NCBI GenBank assembly: GCA_020284085.1
Contig: JACEVL010000519.1
Location: 2,113,501-2,177,500, forward strand
Length of the DNA: 64,000 nucleotides
Direction: 5' to 3'
Source: Aporrectodea caliginosa
Taxonomy: Eukaryota > Annelida > Clitellata > Crassiclitellata > Lumbricidae
Shown one piece after another: positions 1-12,645 of this stretch. The position numbers and the translations under genes are program-made. Position 1 is the stretch's first letter. The number at the start of each line of letters is the position of its first letter. A model generated the notes under the pieces. It saw only the letters and a list, made by a program, of their open reading frames with translations. It was not told the DNA's origin and searched no databases.

Positions 1-60
1 ACCCGTACTCTCAGCGTTACAGACTTACAGGTCAACCGTTCTAACCAGTCGGCCACCGTG
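1..60 (-). mobile_element. Partial tRNA-like SINE head at window edge
   Basis: Minus strand reads TGGCCGACTGGTTAGAACGG (box A-like) then TTGACCTGTAAG. The rest would lie before the window. Confidence 0.35.
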
Positions 61-67
61 TCACACA

Positions 68-150
68 AACTGCAAATGCAAACTGAAGGGATACAACGGG
101 AGACCCAAAAGGGATCAAGGTCCCGCTTAATTAGGGTCACCCACGTACCA
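68..150 (+). repeat. Dispersed repeat with AAGGTCCCGC and TAGGGTCACC
   Basis: CAACGGGAGACCCAAAAGGG ... CGCTTAATTAGGGTCACC is matched at 1500-1552 (plus) and, inverted, at 40005-40055. The 40005 copy leads to ATTGATTGATT at 40130, so this may be the 3' UTR of an (ATTG)n-tailed retroelement. Confidence 0.45.
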
Positions 151-254
151 TTATAACAAGCAGAAGAACAACAGAAGAACAAGGAGAAGAACAAGGAGAA
201 GAACAAGAAAAAGAAGTAGGAGAAGAATGCGCAGAAGAAGAAGACAATTTAGGT

Positions 255-330
255 TCAATGCTGAGTGTAGAGCGATACGCCGAACAATAAGGCGTACTGA
301 TCGTCGATACGGAAGGAGTGGCTGAGTGGC
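255..330 (+). pseudogene. CR1/L2-like central-domain fragment
   Basis: Reads AECRAIRRTIRRTDRRYGRS, homologous in sequence to 10530-10640, and lies just upstream of the RT fragment at 560-1000 in the expected order. Confidence 0.45.
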
Positions 331-559
331 TCAAGCTTCACGTCTGCGTTTTTAAGGGCAATGACCAGGAGTAGACCGAGATACTGAATCGAACGATAGT
401 CGGCGGCTCTGGAACCATCTGTCAATCATCTTAGGCAGATCGCGTGGCTCGCAGGGACCAACGCTTTCATCTGAAGATTTTCCTCGCCACCTGCTAAAGA
501 AAGTTTAAGATGTTTACCGAGATACCGAGGGCGCGGCTCAACCAGAGTATACTCTGAAA

Positions 560-1000
560 CTCAATACCGCTTTGAAAGGTTCGAAAAGGTGAAGGACGTT
601 CAGCTGAAGTCGCTTCTTCTGTCTTCGCCATCAAAAACATGGATACTTGACCTCATTCCGACTTACCTCCAGAAAGAATGTATCGACGAGCTGCTTCCAC
701 TCCTGGTTTAACTCTGCAATGCCTCATTAGTGGAGGGATGCCTGTCGGATAGTCAGAAGTGTGCCATCATACGGCCGGAAATAAAACAAAGCCTGGAATG
801 GATCCGGATTACATCAAACACTACCGCCCTATCTCTAACCTGACGTTACTTTCCAAGGTTATCGCGAGGCAAGTGGTAGGCTACGGCAGTTGCTGCGATA
901 TTTGGAATCTTTGCAACCTCATGAAGCTGTACAATCCGGCTTCAGGAAGGGCCGGCCATTCGACCGAACGCACAACAGTATAGACTGAGCTATACAAACA
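560..1000 (+). pseudogene. CR1/L2-like retrotransposon, RT N-terminal fragment
   Basis: Across frames one reads SKTWILDLIPTYLQKECIDE, LLPLLV, LCNASLVEGCLSDSQKCAII and DPDYIKHYRPISNLTLLSKV. This is the pre-RT and first RT block of CR1/L2-like elements. Frameshifts and stops make it non-functional. Confidence 0.65.
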
Positions 1001-1874
1001 TTACAACGCAACTGTAACGAGCTTTCACCTCTTATACCTATAGGAAAGTATTATGAGGCCAACCGAGGCCAAAAGGCAAAATCAAAACGCACTAAGCCGG
1101 TGCCAAGATAGCTAACAGCTTGCCTATGTAGGCTACAGGTGAAAGAAAATCAGGTTTAGTAAAAACGAGAACAAGACGTTCTACGGAACAAGACGTTTGA
1201 GTCGCCTATACTATCAGATTCACACGGACATTCATTATGCGACGGACTTCAAGGACCTGCCAGTTTCTACCCCGCATGCTGTATAAAAACACTTACTAAC
1301 TGCCCTATGGTCTTACCCTCCAATAGTGTATGCCAATCCAATACGTTAACAAACTCAGTATGGATTTGAACATTATCAATTCAATTCAATTTCAATCAAT
1401 TCTTTTTTTTATTGAAGCCATTAAAGTGAAAAAAGGTAACATGATTATTTTCCATTGTTAGCATCACAACACAGTAGCAGCAAGATTATTTTTCATCATA
1501 CAAAAGGGAACCCCGAAAGGACAATAGTCCCGCTAGCTAGGGTCACCTAAGTTATTACTATTAAAACAATATCCGTATCTATAATTAGACTCGGTTCCTT
1601 TATTATAACATTAATTCGCGGACTTTTGTTGCTGGCTGCGCTATGACAGCTAGTCTTCAATAAACGAAAATACAATACAATATGAAACAATATATCGTAT
1701 TGTTTAGGCGTAAACGGCATTTCGCAGGCGAAGCAAACAACATCGTGTTGGCCAAATTAGAGCTGGAAATCTGCTTCTGACCAAAGAGATATGCATCTCT
1801 CTCGTCGACCTCTGAAATAGACTGTGACCACCACACTCGGTATCTAAATATCGTCGGCAGTGTATATAGACTAG

Positions 1875-2100
1875 ATGGAGATGGGTTGTTTTCTTCCGTC
1901 TGTCGGCTGGAGTGCTTTTACGACCACTAAGTGTACCAACTGGAAAACCTTCTGCTTCTCTCTTGGCCAACACGTTGCTGCTGTGCGCCTCGTCTGCGCA
2001 GTGCCACTTACACAAAACAGTACAATGCCAAACAATATAATACCAAAATACAATATAAAACAATACAGTATAGTATAATATAGTATAATGCAGCATAATT
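1875..2100 (+). mobile_element. Possible CR1/L2-like 3' end with (ATACA)n tail
   Basis: Reads WKTFCFSLGQHVAAVRLVCA before an AT-rich ATACAATATA repeat tract. The LKTFLFSL-like words match the C-terminus of the family elsewhere here, but no GCGCTATATAAAT tail is present. Confidence 0.3.
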
Positions 2101-2214
2101 TAGTGTTTTCTCCGTGTGCTCATGCTGGAAGCGCCTCTGAAAAGTCATTACTGCTACAGTAGAGGCGCTTTATAAATAAATGCCCAGATACAATACAAAC
2201 ATTTAGTGTAATAT

Positions 2215-2500
2215 CGTATAATATAGTACAATATAACATGATGTGATATAACACAATGCAACTGGACGCAATGCAAAACACAGTAGCGCATTTCTAGTAT
2301 ACCAGTAACTCCTCCTATGTTGTATATTGCATATGCCATATATATATATACTCAGCTGAACGATGCTTGAGTTAAGAATGGAGCCCAGGAGGCTGAGGTC
2401 AAAAGTAGCTTCAAAATAATGGAAATGACAGATGGGGAGTGAAAATAAATATGGCTGCTCACACTGTTCTATGCCTTCAGCGTTATCATCATCATCAGCA
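2215..2500. repeat. Duplicated segment leading into (ATC)n, copy 1
   Basis: Shares ACACAGTAGCGCATTT, TTGCATATGCCAT, TCAGCTGAACGATG, TTCAAAATAATGGAAATGAC and GCTCACA(C/T)TGTTCTAT with 4545-4840, in the same order and orientation, roughly 80-85% alike by eye. Both copies lead into (ATC)n. Confidence 0.85.
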
Positions 2501-2513
2501 GCAGAAGCATAAA

Positions 2514-2572
<59 letters not shown>

Positions 2573-2854
2573 CCACCACCACCGCCGCCATCATCACCAT
2601 CATCACCATCATCATTATCGTTGTTTTCATCGTTGTCATCATCATCATCATCATTATCGTAATCATCATTATCATTATCATCGTTGTCATCATCATAATC
2701 GTCGTCGTCGTCATCAACAACATTCAACTACGTAATCATCAGCAGCATAATCACTCATATTCTTCACCGTCGTCGTTGTCGTAATTGTATTAATCTTAAT
2801 CATCATTCACCAGGAATCAGTCGTCGTTGATCATCAGAATCACCGTCGTCGTCG

Positions 2855-2887
<33 letters not shown>

Positions 2888-2890
2888 ACA
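2484..2890. repeat. (ATC)n microsatellite with interruptions
   Basis: Near-perfect (ATC)n at 2510-2570, then ACC, GCC and ATT/GTT variants to 2720, and another pure block at 2855-2886. Long His-, Met- or Asp-rich frames on both strands are translations of this repeat. Confidence 0.95.
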
Positions 2891-3985
2891 TCGGTATCAT
2901 GTTTTTTCTTCCCCGTTCTACGTCAGCATCTATACATTCCTATAGGCCCATAGCAACAGCAGCAGCATCAGCAGCAGCAGCAGGAGCGGAGGCTGACCTG
3001 AGAAGACAGTCCTTGGCCGTGTTTTCCATCGACCTGGAAACAGCCTTCCACGAATTCTTGAGGTTGAACAGCTGACGGTAGTTGTCAAACGGAAGCCGGG
3101 AATCGACCGTCTTAGGCTGAGACGTTGCCAGTGGATCCACCGCACCATCACCAGGGCGCCCCTCCTCCTCCCCCTCCCCTCCTCCCCTCCTGACCTCTCA
3201 CCCTTGTCGGCAGACGACTGTATACACCCCATCCTCTGTTTACGCAAGCCCCACTTTTATATAGCGCCGCAACACAGGAAAACGATGACGACGACGACGT
3301 GGCACTTTACGCCACGGCAAGGCTCGAAAAGTAAATATTTATTTCCAGGAGTGAAGGAAGGAGGACGGAAGATAACCGTTTCCAGTGGAGTTGGTGTAAA
3401 TCCAGCGAAAAAGACTAGACCTAAACAGCGGTCTAGGCCTCCTCCACGTCTACCATAGACCACTCGCTATAAGCAGCAGCGTCTCTCTCTCTGTGGAGAC
3501 CTTTAGACTGTCTGCCGCATCCACAAATGCCAGCCTAGGCTTCCCCTCTCTGTGGCCGCTATCCTCCGTCCGACCGCGGCCTCCGTTATAGACCTGCTAA
3601 ACGGTAGCTCTACACCTCGAACGACACCATGCGATCCACGTATACCACCGCGCACATTTACACCAAGTGTCTACGACGCCTCTGTGTTTATATATACCCC
3701 AACAGCTATACTTACGTCTTACGCGCACACACACACACTCACAGGCGCTCAACAACACCCTCACACGCACACACATACAGGCAGAGGATCTGTCTTTTGA
3801 GCGCCCTCCCTCCGCGGGCCCTCGTTTCGCTTCGGCTGCTGTCAGCTTTCGCGGGGATCCTTGATGGTTTTAACGGCCGACCTCAGCTGCAGCGCTGGTT
3901 AGGAACTGCTGTGTTTACTGCGCTTATATATACAGTCCACACGGTATATATGCAACTGTGCATAACAGTGTATATAAATGCATGC

Positions 3986-3986
3986 G

Positions 3987-4021
<35 letters not shown>

Positions 4022-4482
4022 TATTTGTATGCCTATCTGCCTGCCTGCAAGTAAGTAAGTAGGGAAGTGAGTATGTATGTATGTATGCATGCATGTATGT
4101 ATGTATGTATGTTCGTATGTATTCATGCATGTATGTATGTATGTATGTATGTATGTATGTATGTATGCATGTATGTATGTATGTATGTATGTATGTATGT
4201 ATGTATGTATGTATGTATGTATGTATGTATGTATGTATGTATGTATGTATGTATGTATGTATGTATGTATGTATGTATGTATGTATGTATGCATGTATGT
4301 ATGTATGTATGTATGTATGTATGTATGTATGCATGTATGTATGTATGTATGTATGTATGTATGTATGTATGTATGTATGTATGTATGTATGTATGTATGT
4401 ATGTATGTATGTATGTATGTATGTATGTATGTATGTATGTATGACTGTATGTATGTATGTATGTATGTATGCATGCATGCAT
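3986..4482. repeat. (AT)n then (GTAT)n microsatellite
   Basis: (AT)n at 3989-4017 and about 415 bp of (ATGT)n at 4067-4482 with occasional GCATGC variants. The tract has open frames in several phases only because the repeat lacks stops. Confidence 0.97.
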
Positions 4483-4544
4483 CTTACTCCACCAACCCTA
4501 ACGTAGGCCTATAACACAGTATAATACAGTACATATTGTACTGT

Positions 4545-4829
4545 ACAATATAATATGATGTGATGCGATATGAAATAATATAATATAAAAATCAATGTAA
4601 TTGGACGCAATACAAAACACAGTAGCGCATTTATATTATGGTATGCCATGGCAGTAACCCATCCTATATTGCATATGCCATGTAGTCAGCTGAACGATGA
4701 TGAATGGAGCTGAGGAGAATGCAGAGGTCAAAAGAAAAGTCGCTTCAAAATAATGGAAATGACAGATGAGGAGCAAATGAATTAACTGAGTGAAAAGAAA
4801 TATGGATGCTCACATTGTTCTATTCCTTC

Positions 4830-4840
<11 letters not shown>
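4545..4840. repeat. Duplicated segment leading into (ATC)n, copy 2
   Basis: Homologous to 2215-2500; see that entry for shared words. Confidence 0.85.
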
Positions 4841-5245
<405 letters not shown>

Positions 5246-5399
5246 GTCTTTATGTCTGGCTGTTAGTCCGTCTTTCTGTATGTGCCCTTGTGTGTATGAA
5301 TGAATACAACGCATTGAATGCAAACCTAATCAAATCGGTAGCCATCCTCTCACACGACTGCAACCCAATATCAGCCATCAACCTTGATATAGGCGCAAA

Positions 5400-5730
<331 letters not shown>

Positions 5731-6536
5731 ACACCTAGCACCACAATTATATTTATATCAAATTATATGGCGACGCATACATCATACTGGCCCAGTGGCC
5801 CTCCATTTTGAATATAATGGAGCCTTATGGGGTCAAAAGTGCGTTGAGGAAGAATTCCGATTATTCCATACGAAAGAAAATGAACATTGAAGACCGTCTA
5901 CATCTGTTTAGATAGAAATGAGAAGCTGAAAGCGGCGACAGCGTTGAGTGGTCTATGGAATGCCATACTCTCGAAATCTCTTAAAATTCTCCAATCACGT
6001 TTAGAATACTAATTATCCCGATAGAGTCACCTGTTCCAGATTCGTGCAGCAGATTGTGCGTCGATATATATATATATATATATATATTATGTATAATATA
6101 TGTTTAATGGATATATATATATGTATATATATATATATAGGCCCTACATCAAACATTATTATGTATATATAGGGAGAGAGACTATACGTACAGGACGTAT
6201 AATATGTATATTGATGATTCTATTACGTGACGAATGAGTGCGTGGCAAATATGGATAAAATAATCATTACAATGTATACCATCATGCTGTAAATAAAATC
6301 TAAGCTCTTATGTAGGTCCAATATGGCTGTAACAGTACGCCTCAGACGCCGTTGCATACTTTTGCCTCGAAATTAGGCTTTTAAGGAGAGCCAATAACTA
6401 TGTAATTATTACCATTACCATTTAGGCCTATACCTGTTACCTTTATTCGTAGGCCTATATCTATTTTTAGATCAGTTAGATTGCCACTTTAAGAGCCCTT
6501 GTGAGGTTCTTAAAAGGCACATTACAATAGCCAGAC
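5731..6536. other. AT-rich unique DNA
   Basis: No gene seen. Several short (AT)n patches at 6062-6140. Confidence 0.4.
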
Positions 6537-6925
6537 ACATACATACATACATACATACATACATACATACATACATACATACATACATACATACATACAT
6601 ACATACATACATACATACATACATACATACATACATACATTATGATACATACATATAATTTTATATATATACATATTATGTATGTATGTAAATTATTGGA
6701 AACTTGCTATAGCGTCTTTTAAAAATCTCACAAAAGCACTCTCTCTGTCTATCTGTCTGTCTGTCTGTCTCTGTCTGTCTGTCTCTGTCTGTCTGTGTCT
6801 GTCTCACTCTGTCTTTCTATCACTGTCTCTCTATATACATAGAGAAAGACGCAGACAGACAGGCAGACAGAGACAGATAGAAAGAGAGAGAGATATAGAG
6901 ACAGACAGACAGACAGACGACTCTT
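6537..6925. repeat. (ACAT)n and an inverted pair of (CTGT)n / (ACAG)n tracts
   Basis: (ACAT)n at 6537-6641. CTGTCTGTCTCTGTCTGTC-rich at 6740-6830, then ATATACATAG, then the inverse ACAGACAGACAGGCAGACAG-type tract at 6850-6918, able to fold into a long hairpin. Confidence 0.93.
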
Positions 6926-6984
6926 CTGCAGTAGCCTACTATCGTCTTTTTCTGTAAATGTAATGTAATTGTAACGTAATGTAA

Positions 6985-7548
6985 TGTAATTAGTAATTTA
7001 TATAGCGCCGCTCACAGCCGAGGTCATTCAGTAGCGCTCCCAGTGCGAGAACCCCAAGAGAAGAAATAGGTTTTAAGGAGAGAGAGAGATGAAGACAGTG
7101 ATCCAGAAAGGAAAGTCTCACGCAAAGTGAAGGGAAAGGCATTCCATAAAGAGAGCCCAATGATGGCAGAGGATCGAATTTGAGCAATCGTGGTCCTAGC
7201 TCGTGGGACAAAGAAGTCAGACTGGTCCAGAGATTGGAGAGGTCGATAAGAAGATGCAGAAAGAGGAGGACGAATGACATCCCTGAGGTATTTTGGAGCA
7301 AGTCCCAGTTTGGATTTGAGGACCAAAGCAAGGACTTTAAACTGAATGCGGTCAGAGAGAGGAAGCCAATGCAGTTGGTTGACCATGAAAGATGATATTT
7401 GGGAGTATTTAGGAAGGAGAGCAATCAATCGAACAGCAGCATTGAGAACAGATTGAATAGGGGATAGACGGACCTTGGGAAGACCAATAAGTAGGGAATT
7501 GCAATAATCAATTCTGGAACAGACAAATGCATGGACAATGGATGCCAT
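6985..7548 (-). pseudogene. CR1/L2-like retrotransposon RT C-terminus and 3' end
   Basis: Minus-strand reading VHAFVCSRIDYCNSLLIGLP, SVLNAAVRLIA, NQLHWLPLSDRIQFKVLALV and GLAPKYLRDVI matches the C-terminal RT region of CR1/L2 elements. It continues to LKTYFFSWGSRTGSATE and the tail GGCGCTATATAAATTAC, followed on that strand by (TTACA)n-like repeats at 6960-7000. 5'-truncated at about 7548. The frame itself is still long (174 codons). Confidence 0.8.
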
Positions 7549-8420
7549 GGCAAATGTAATTGCATGTGCAACGCATGCATTTGTATAAGGACTCTTGCAG
7601 GAACCTATTTTTCAGAGTTGCTCTGTCTTTATTATTTAAAAAAAACTTGAACGAATTTCAATGCGACGATAGTTCCAGAATTAACGGACGAGATGGAAGC
7701 AGCTAACACAAGGCTGAAGGGTAAAAATGTTACCCTACATGAATCCAGTGTTGCAAGACTGTTAAAATAAACGACAGTGTACCCTGTTAGCGTTTCCATG
7801 AGCTTTAGATGGGACCCACATGGGCTGCATAGGGTCTCATATGGGAATAAGGGTTCCATATGGGCTCCATGTAGTCCTGCTGCATGGGAGGGTATAACTC
7901 CCTAACGTATCGTGCCAATCAAGGAAGGCGTAACAGTCTAAAAAATGCTAATTAATAAACCATGCCGTCGTAATGAGCGTGCTATTGCCACCAGTGACTA
8001 GGCAAGATAAAAGGACGAAACAGTCGTCGATACAGGATCGACAGTCGTGCATTTGGCTTGCCATAGGAATTCGAATCGACAGGTGTGCTCCAGCTTCATT
8101 GAATTATTTCATCAAGGTGAGGCAAGTGCTTAGAAAAACCGCACAGAGGCACGTTCTTTGTGGAAGAGAACCAGTCGCCAGCGCGCGCTCTCCTCCCTAT
8201 CAACTGCAGAACCGACTGCACTTGGCGCTACATAAAGTCGAAAGAAAACCGGAAGGTGGCGCGTTTCTGGGCAAACAGAAGACGGACACGCGCACACGCA
8301 CACGCACCTAACTATGTGCGACGATGATAGGATTCCTTACCTTATAGGGTACTGTTACAGATAATGGCGTGTGCCATCAGACACAGACGCTGCCACATAG
8401 ACGGCTTAATTAATACATCT
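7549..8420. other. Unique DNA without recognised gene
   Basis: 7560-7900 repeats words such as ATATGGG and CCATATGGG. An open frame at 7973-8311 has no recognisable domains. Confidence 0.4.
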
Positions 8421-8665
8421 TGTATGTATGTATGTATGTATGTATGTATGTATGTATGTATGTATGTATATGGCCATTTATATAGCGCCTTACAAGAAAC
8501 TCACGAAGGTCGAGTTTTCTTTACCCCATGCATGTATGAAATGTATATGTATGTATGCATAATGTGTATGTATGTATGTATGTATGTATGTATGTATGTA
8601 TGTATGTATGTATGTATGTATGTATGTATGTATGTATGTATGTATGTATGTATGTATGTATGAAA
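8421..8665. repeat. (ATGT)n microsatellites flanking an L2-like tail
   Basis: (ATGT)n at 8421-8468 directly precedes GGCCATTTATATAGCGCCTT (the L2-like tail, minus orientation), and a second tract occupies 8555-8662. Confidence 0.93.
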
Positions 8666-9409
8666 ATGTATGTATACTACCCCCTCCCCCGTATGGGAGT
8701 AGGCGTACTGCACGTATGTATGTATGTGTGTGTGGGGGCTAGCCGCCCCCGCGCGCTGCACCAGAGGGGCGCAAAATTAGCTTTCAGTGGTACACAGTAC
8801 TATGAGCAGAACGATTAAAAGTCAAACAGAAAATTAAAGGCAGGCGCAGTCATCAACTCTTGCCCCTGGGCGCTGAAACCCTTCGTTACGCCACTGGAAC
8901 GTATGTGTATGTAATGTACATGTATTTGGTTAGAGCGCTCAGCCTGTAACGCGGAGCAAGTCCTATCGCTCACAATAATTATTGCTCACATTGCAATATA
9001 ATATAATTGTATCTGCGACATCGTCGTGTGTGCACTTCTGAACTTTGGAAGGAGGGCAATATCAAAGTACTGTTGTATTGTATTGTATTGTATATATGTA
9101 TGCATATATGTAATTGTGTGTTATGTATGTTGTGTGTACGTCTGTGTATATGTATGTAACTATGTATGTATATGAACACATATAGCACATTTTTGGAAAC
9201 TCCTAAAGATGCTGAGAACCTCACAAAGGTACGTATGCATGTGTGTAAATATGTATGCATGAATGCATGTATGTATGTATATACAGGACAAAGTCTTACA
9301 TTTTTATGCACAAAAGCATGTCGAAGTGGTGTGGCCACATTATAGCCCACAATCACCAGACGAAGTTTTTAAGCGTACCTACCGAATACCGATACTCACA
9401 TACATCTTC

Positions 9410-9536
9410 ATAACACACATACACAAACACACACACACATCTACAAACACACATACACACATGCAGACCAACACATACACTCAAGCTCACACACCTAAAC
9501 ACACACCTACACACACACACACGCACGCACGCAGAC

Positions 9537-9575
<39 letters not shown>

Positions 9576-9598
9576 TACACGCACAGACACACACACAC

Positions 9599-9655
<57 letters not shown>

Positions 9656-9690
9656 ACACACACACCACGACACACATACACCATACACAC
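9410..9690. repeat. (CA)n microsatellite
   Basis: About 280 bp of ACACAC with AT and AG variants. Confidence 0.97.
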
Positions 9691-9954
9691 ACAGCTAAGC
9701 GGATCGAGGCATCGTTGATAGCGGAAGGGATTAGCGATGAGGTGATATTCCGTCGTATCATGCGCTTAAGCCGGAGATCGCATGTCCACCGTCGGCTGCT
9801 GCGTGGGCTGCAGCAGGCCACGATTGCCCTGCAGCCAGACGACCGTCCCCCGACTGTTGTCACGCCCTCAACTGCGGCCAACGACCTGCTCTCGGTCCTT
9901 CACAATCGATCGATCACCGTTATCCACGAAGGCGTATAATGTGGCTATGTAATG

Positions 9955-9962
9955 CAATCAAT

Positions 9963-10003
<41 letters not shown>

Positions 10004-10062
10004 GTCAGTTAGAAAATCAATCAATCAAACAGACAATCAATCAGTCAGTCAATCAATCAATC
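9955..10062. repeat. (ATCA)n microsatellite
   Basis: ATCAATCAATCA tract with GTCA variants. Similar (ATCA)n bases at 1378-1400 and 30030-30045 adjoin retroelement-like tails. Confidence 0.92.
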
Positions 10063-10384
10063 AATTCTCTTTTGAGCCAGCAATAGAACTAACAGTGTGC
10101 ACTGCATAGTGGTAACAAAGAACCCGCCTACAGGTGCATGCGAAAATGATAACAACTCAAAAGATGCCGGTCAGACTCCTCGTTCTAGCTGTTATCAAGG
10201 AAAACTACAAAGAAACCCACCCAAGAATCGACAGCAAGGGAAGGTGTCGAAGACCTAAGCTGGCACAAGACGTCCCTAAACTCATTCATTCATATCGTCT
10301 GAGCTTTCCACACTTCTGGCAGATAGTGCAGAGGGCATAAGGCCAGCTTTATGCGAATGTCTGCAGGCATATATATTGCATCGT

Positions 10385-10535
10385 ATGGTATCTATCTATT
10401 CATATAGCGCCTCTCCCAGTGCACACCAATCAGAGGCGCTCCCAGTGCGAAAGACCCAGAGAAAAGAAAGAGGTCTTCAGACAACGAAAAGAGGCACTTG
10501 GCCCACCAGTTAATAAACAGGAAAATGTTGATTGG
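10385..10535 (-). mobile_element. CR1/L2-like 3' end
   Basis: Minus strand encodes RCLKTSFFSLGLSHWERL, then a 3' UTR ending GGCGCTATATGAATAGATAG at 10390-10410. It is typical of the C-terminus and tail of the L2-like family in this window. Confidence 0.55.
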
Positions 10536-10640
10536 ACGCTGAGTGCAGAGCGATGATGAGCCGAACAGTCAGACGCGCTGAGCGTCGATACAGAAGGAGT
10601 GGCCTGGAAGAGGATCGAGCTGAGTGGATTAAGCTTATGT
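10530..10640 (+). pseudogene. CR1/L2-like central-domain fragment
   Basis: Reads DAECRAMMSRTVRRAERRYR and RSGLEEDRAEWIKL, the basic linker between endonuclease and RT in such elements. A homologous stretch (AECRAIRRTIRRTDRRYGRSG) lies near 255-325. It abuts an oppositely oriented 3' end, so this is a patchwork of fragments. Confidence 0.5.
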
Positions 10641-10739
10641 CCACTGTTGACCCGCAAATACTGCTTTGGCTTACGCGGAAATGGGTCACGCCCCGGACAG
10701 ATTGGAGACATGGCTGTCATCATATCGCTTACGTCTAAA

Positions 10740-12075
10740 TTTGGCAAAGACGAAATTCATATGGCTGGGTGCAAAGGTAAGTTTCTGATCCAACAGGATA
10801 CCAAGGCCAGCAGCTTACCAAGCTTCCCTACCTAATTTACCTAAAATTAATTGTTCAGCTACCGGTGACCGTGACCTTGGTATCCTGTTGGATCAGAAAC
10901 TTACCTTTGCACGGTTGCACCACATCTGCATCGCCTTATAGTCGTCATTGTTATTATCAACTGCGTCAGCTCCGTACTGTTGCACGTTCGCTTACAGCCA
11001 GCGCTGCAACTACTCTTGTCCATGCCTTCATTACTATACGGTTTGATTACAGTTTAACCCTCTGTTCTGGTCTGCCGGTTGTCTTTTGTCTTGATCGCGT
11101 GATGCGAGCTGCAGCGCGCCTTATCGGCCAAATACCAACAATTAATATGAACATGTCACCAGATATAATGTTGGAGGTTCTGCATTGGCTTCCTGTCCGA
11201 CAGCTCATTGGGTATAGAGATGTCTCTCTGGTCTGCCGATGCCAACTTGGCCTTGCACCCATACCCCCAAGCCGCAATTTTTTGGGCTAACGGCTGGCTT
11301 GTGAAAATTTACGGCGGCTTTTCGGCTAGCCGTAAAATGACGTAAACTATCTTTTTCGGCTAGCCGTGAAAAATACGGCTTGAAACATAGTTCGTTCAAA
11401 ACGTGTATCGACTATAGAGTTCCAAAAGCCAATAAATTAGACATTAGGACATCTGCTACAATGCCACAAAAATGAATAATTGATAGTGGCACACAAAAAG
11501 TTATTCGAAACAGTACAGTTTCAATAAGTCCGAACTTCTACGGTAATCTACAAAGTCACAACTCTTTGAAACCAGCGGCAAAACTTTACAATCACAACTT
11601 TGTGCGTGTTCTAGCTGAATTAGCCGAATATGTTTCCGGCGGCTAGCCGTAAAAACATTCTCGGCGGTTTTTCGGCTAAGTCGTAAAATTTCCGGCGGCT
11701 ATTCGGCTTGAACAAAAATTCGGCGGCTATGGCGGCGGCTTGGGGGTAGACTTGCACCAGCCTACTTAATAGACATCTGTCAGCCGGTATCGGGGCCCAG
11801 GCTAGTATAGCTCCTTTCGCTCTGCTGAGAGGGCCCAGAGGGGGTTCTAGTGGTCCCGTTTGCTCGTACAGTAGCAATGTAAAACCGCGCATTCTCTGTG
11901 GTAGGCCATAGGGTTTGGAATAGCCTCCCTCGGGAGCCACGCCTTTCCCTAGAGCATGTACTGATACATGTTAAGACCATTTGAAAACTTACATTTTTGC
12001 CCAGGCTGGAGTTGGGAGCGCTGAGGAGCACCTTGAAAGGGCGCCATATAAATGTTTTAATGAATGAATATATAC
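10740..12075 (+). pseudogene. CR1/L2-like retrotransposon, RT C-terminus and 3' end, split by a MITE
   Basis: Reads DLGILLDQKLTFARL from about 10872, then LVHAFITIRFDY, RVMRAAARLIG, HWLPVRQLI and QLGLAP up to 11259. It resumes after the MITE with AYLIDICQP and AFSVVGHRVWNSLPRE, and ends in the tail GGCGCCATATAAATG plus (AATG)n near 12040-12075. These are C-terminal motifs of Jockey-superfamily (CR1/L2) reverse transcriptases. Several frameshifts and stops are present. The opening 130 bp contain an inverted copy of part of the RT. Confidence 0.8.
11260..11750. mobile_element. 491-bp MITE with 8-bp target duplication and reiterated CGGCTAGCCG motif
   Basis: Flanked by CTTGCACC at 11252-11259 and 11751-11758. 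The TIRs start with (C/T)(A/C)TACCCCCAAGCCGC. Both ends carry several copies of words such as TTTTCGGCTAGCCGTAAAA and GGCGGCT, in both orientations. Removing the element restores an L2-like reverse transcriptase reading across the site (GLAP then AYLIDICQP), which confirms both boundaries. The 8-bp duplication suggests hAT-type or another 8-bp-TSD superfamily. Confidence 0.9.
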
Positions 12076-12124
12076 ACATATATTATAGGCTATAATTATA
12101 TACCTGCTGGGAAATATAATTATG

Positions 12125-12125
12125 T

Positions 12126-12164
<39 letters not shown>
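12125..12164. repeat. (AT)n microsatellite
   Basis: About 40 bp of perfect AT dinucleotides. Confidence 0.95.
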
Positions 12165-12167
<3 letters not shown>

Positions 12168-12344
12168 ATTCATATTTAACTCTGCTTCATATAGTCTGAG
12201 CCTGTCCCAAGCACAGAGAAAGGAGGAGGGTTCCGCGGTGATCTTCCAACCCACCCGAGGTACAAAAACCTCTAGCAACAGAAACGACGCAACATTTTAA
12301 TTCATAAAATTGCATGTCGAGTGGAGATGAGGGAGCAGAGAAAA

Positions 12345-12600
12345 TGGAACAAAGCTGACAGGTTGATGATCGATGACAGACAGCTCGGTTCCATGAACGA
12401 ATTCTTTTACGTCGGTAGCTTTTGATAACAGCGGACAGCGCTATTGTGACAAGGACGTAGGCCCACAGCTATGCGCTTTGGGAAGACAAATGCTGCGTTT
12501 GGGAAACTGGAATAGAGACAATGGAAGAACATCGGATGCTGTGTGTAGATTAAGATTCGTCTGTATGATGCCATAGGAACTGAGACCTGGCCGATCATCA
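12345..12600 (+). pseudogene. RTE-like (endonuclease/RT type) RT C-terminal fragment
   Basis: Reads QLGSMNEFFYVGS, MRFGKTNAAFGKLE and IKIRLYDAIGTETWP with stops between; this is the pattern of the C-terminal RT region of RTE-type elements. It runs straight into an (ATC)n/(ACC)n tract at 12596. Confidence 0.55.
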
Positions 12601-12614
12601 TCATCATCATCATC

Positions 12615-12645
<31 letters not shown>

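Noticed and set aside
2439..2735. Long His-, Met-, Asp- or Ser-rich open frames (also 4782-5056, 60633-60932)
   Set aside because: They translate (ATC)n or (GAG)n in several frames and both strands at once; no start context, domain or codon structure.
3899..4514. Open frames of MYVC/HTYI repeats (also 8364-8818, 29385-29737, 49302-49678)
   Set aside because: Translations of the (ATGT)n microsatellite, which lacks stop codons.
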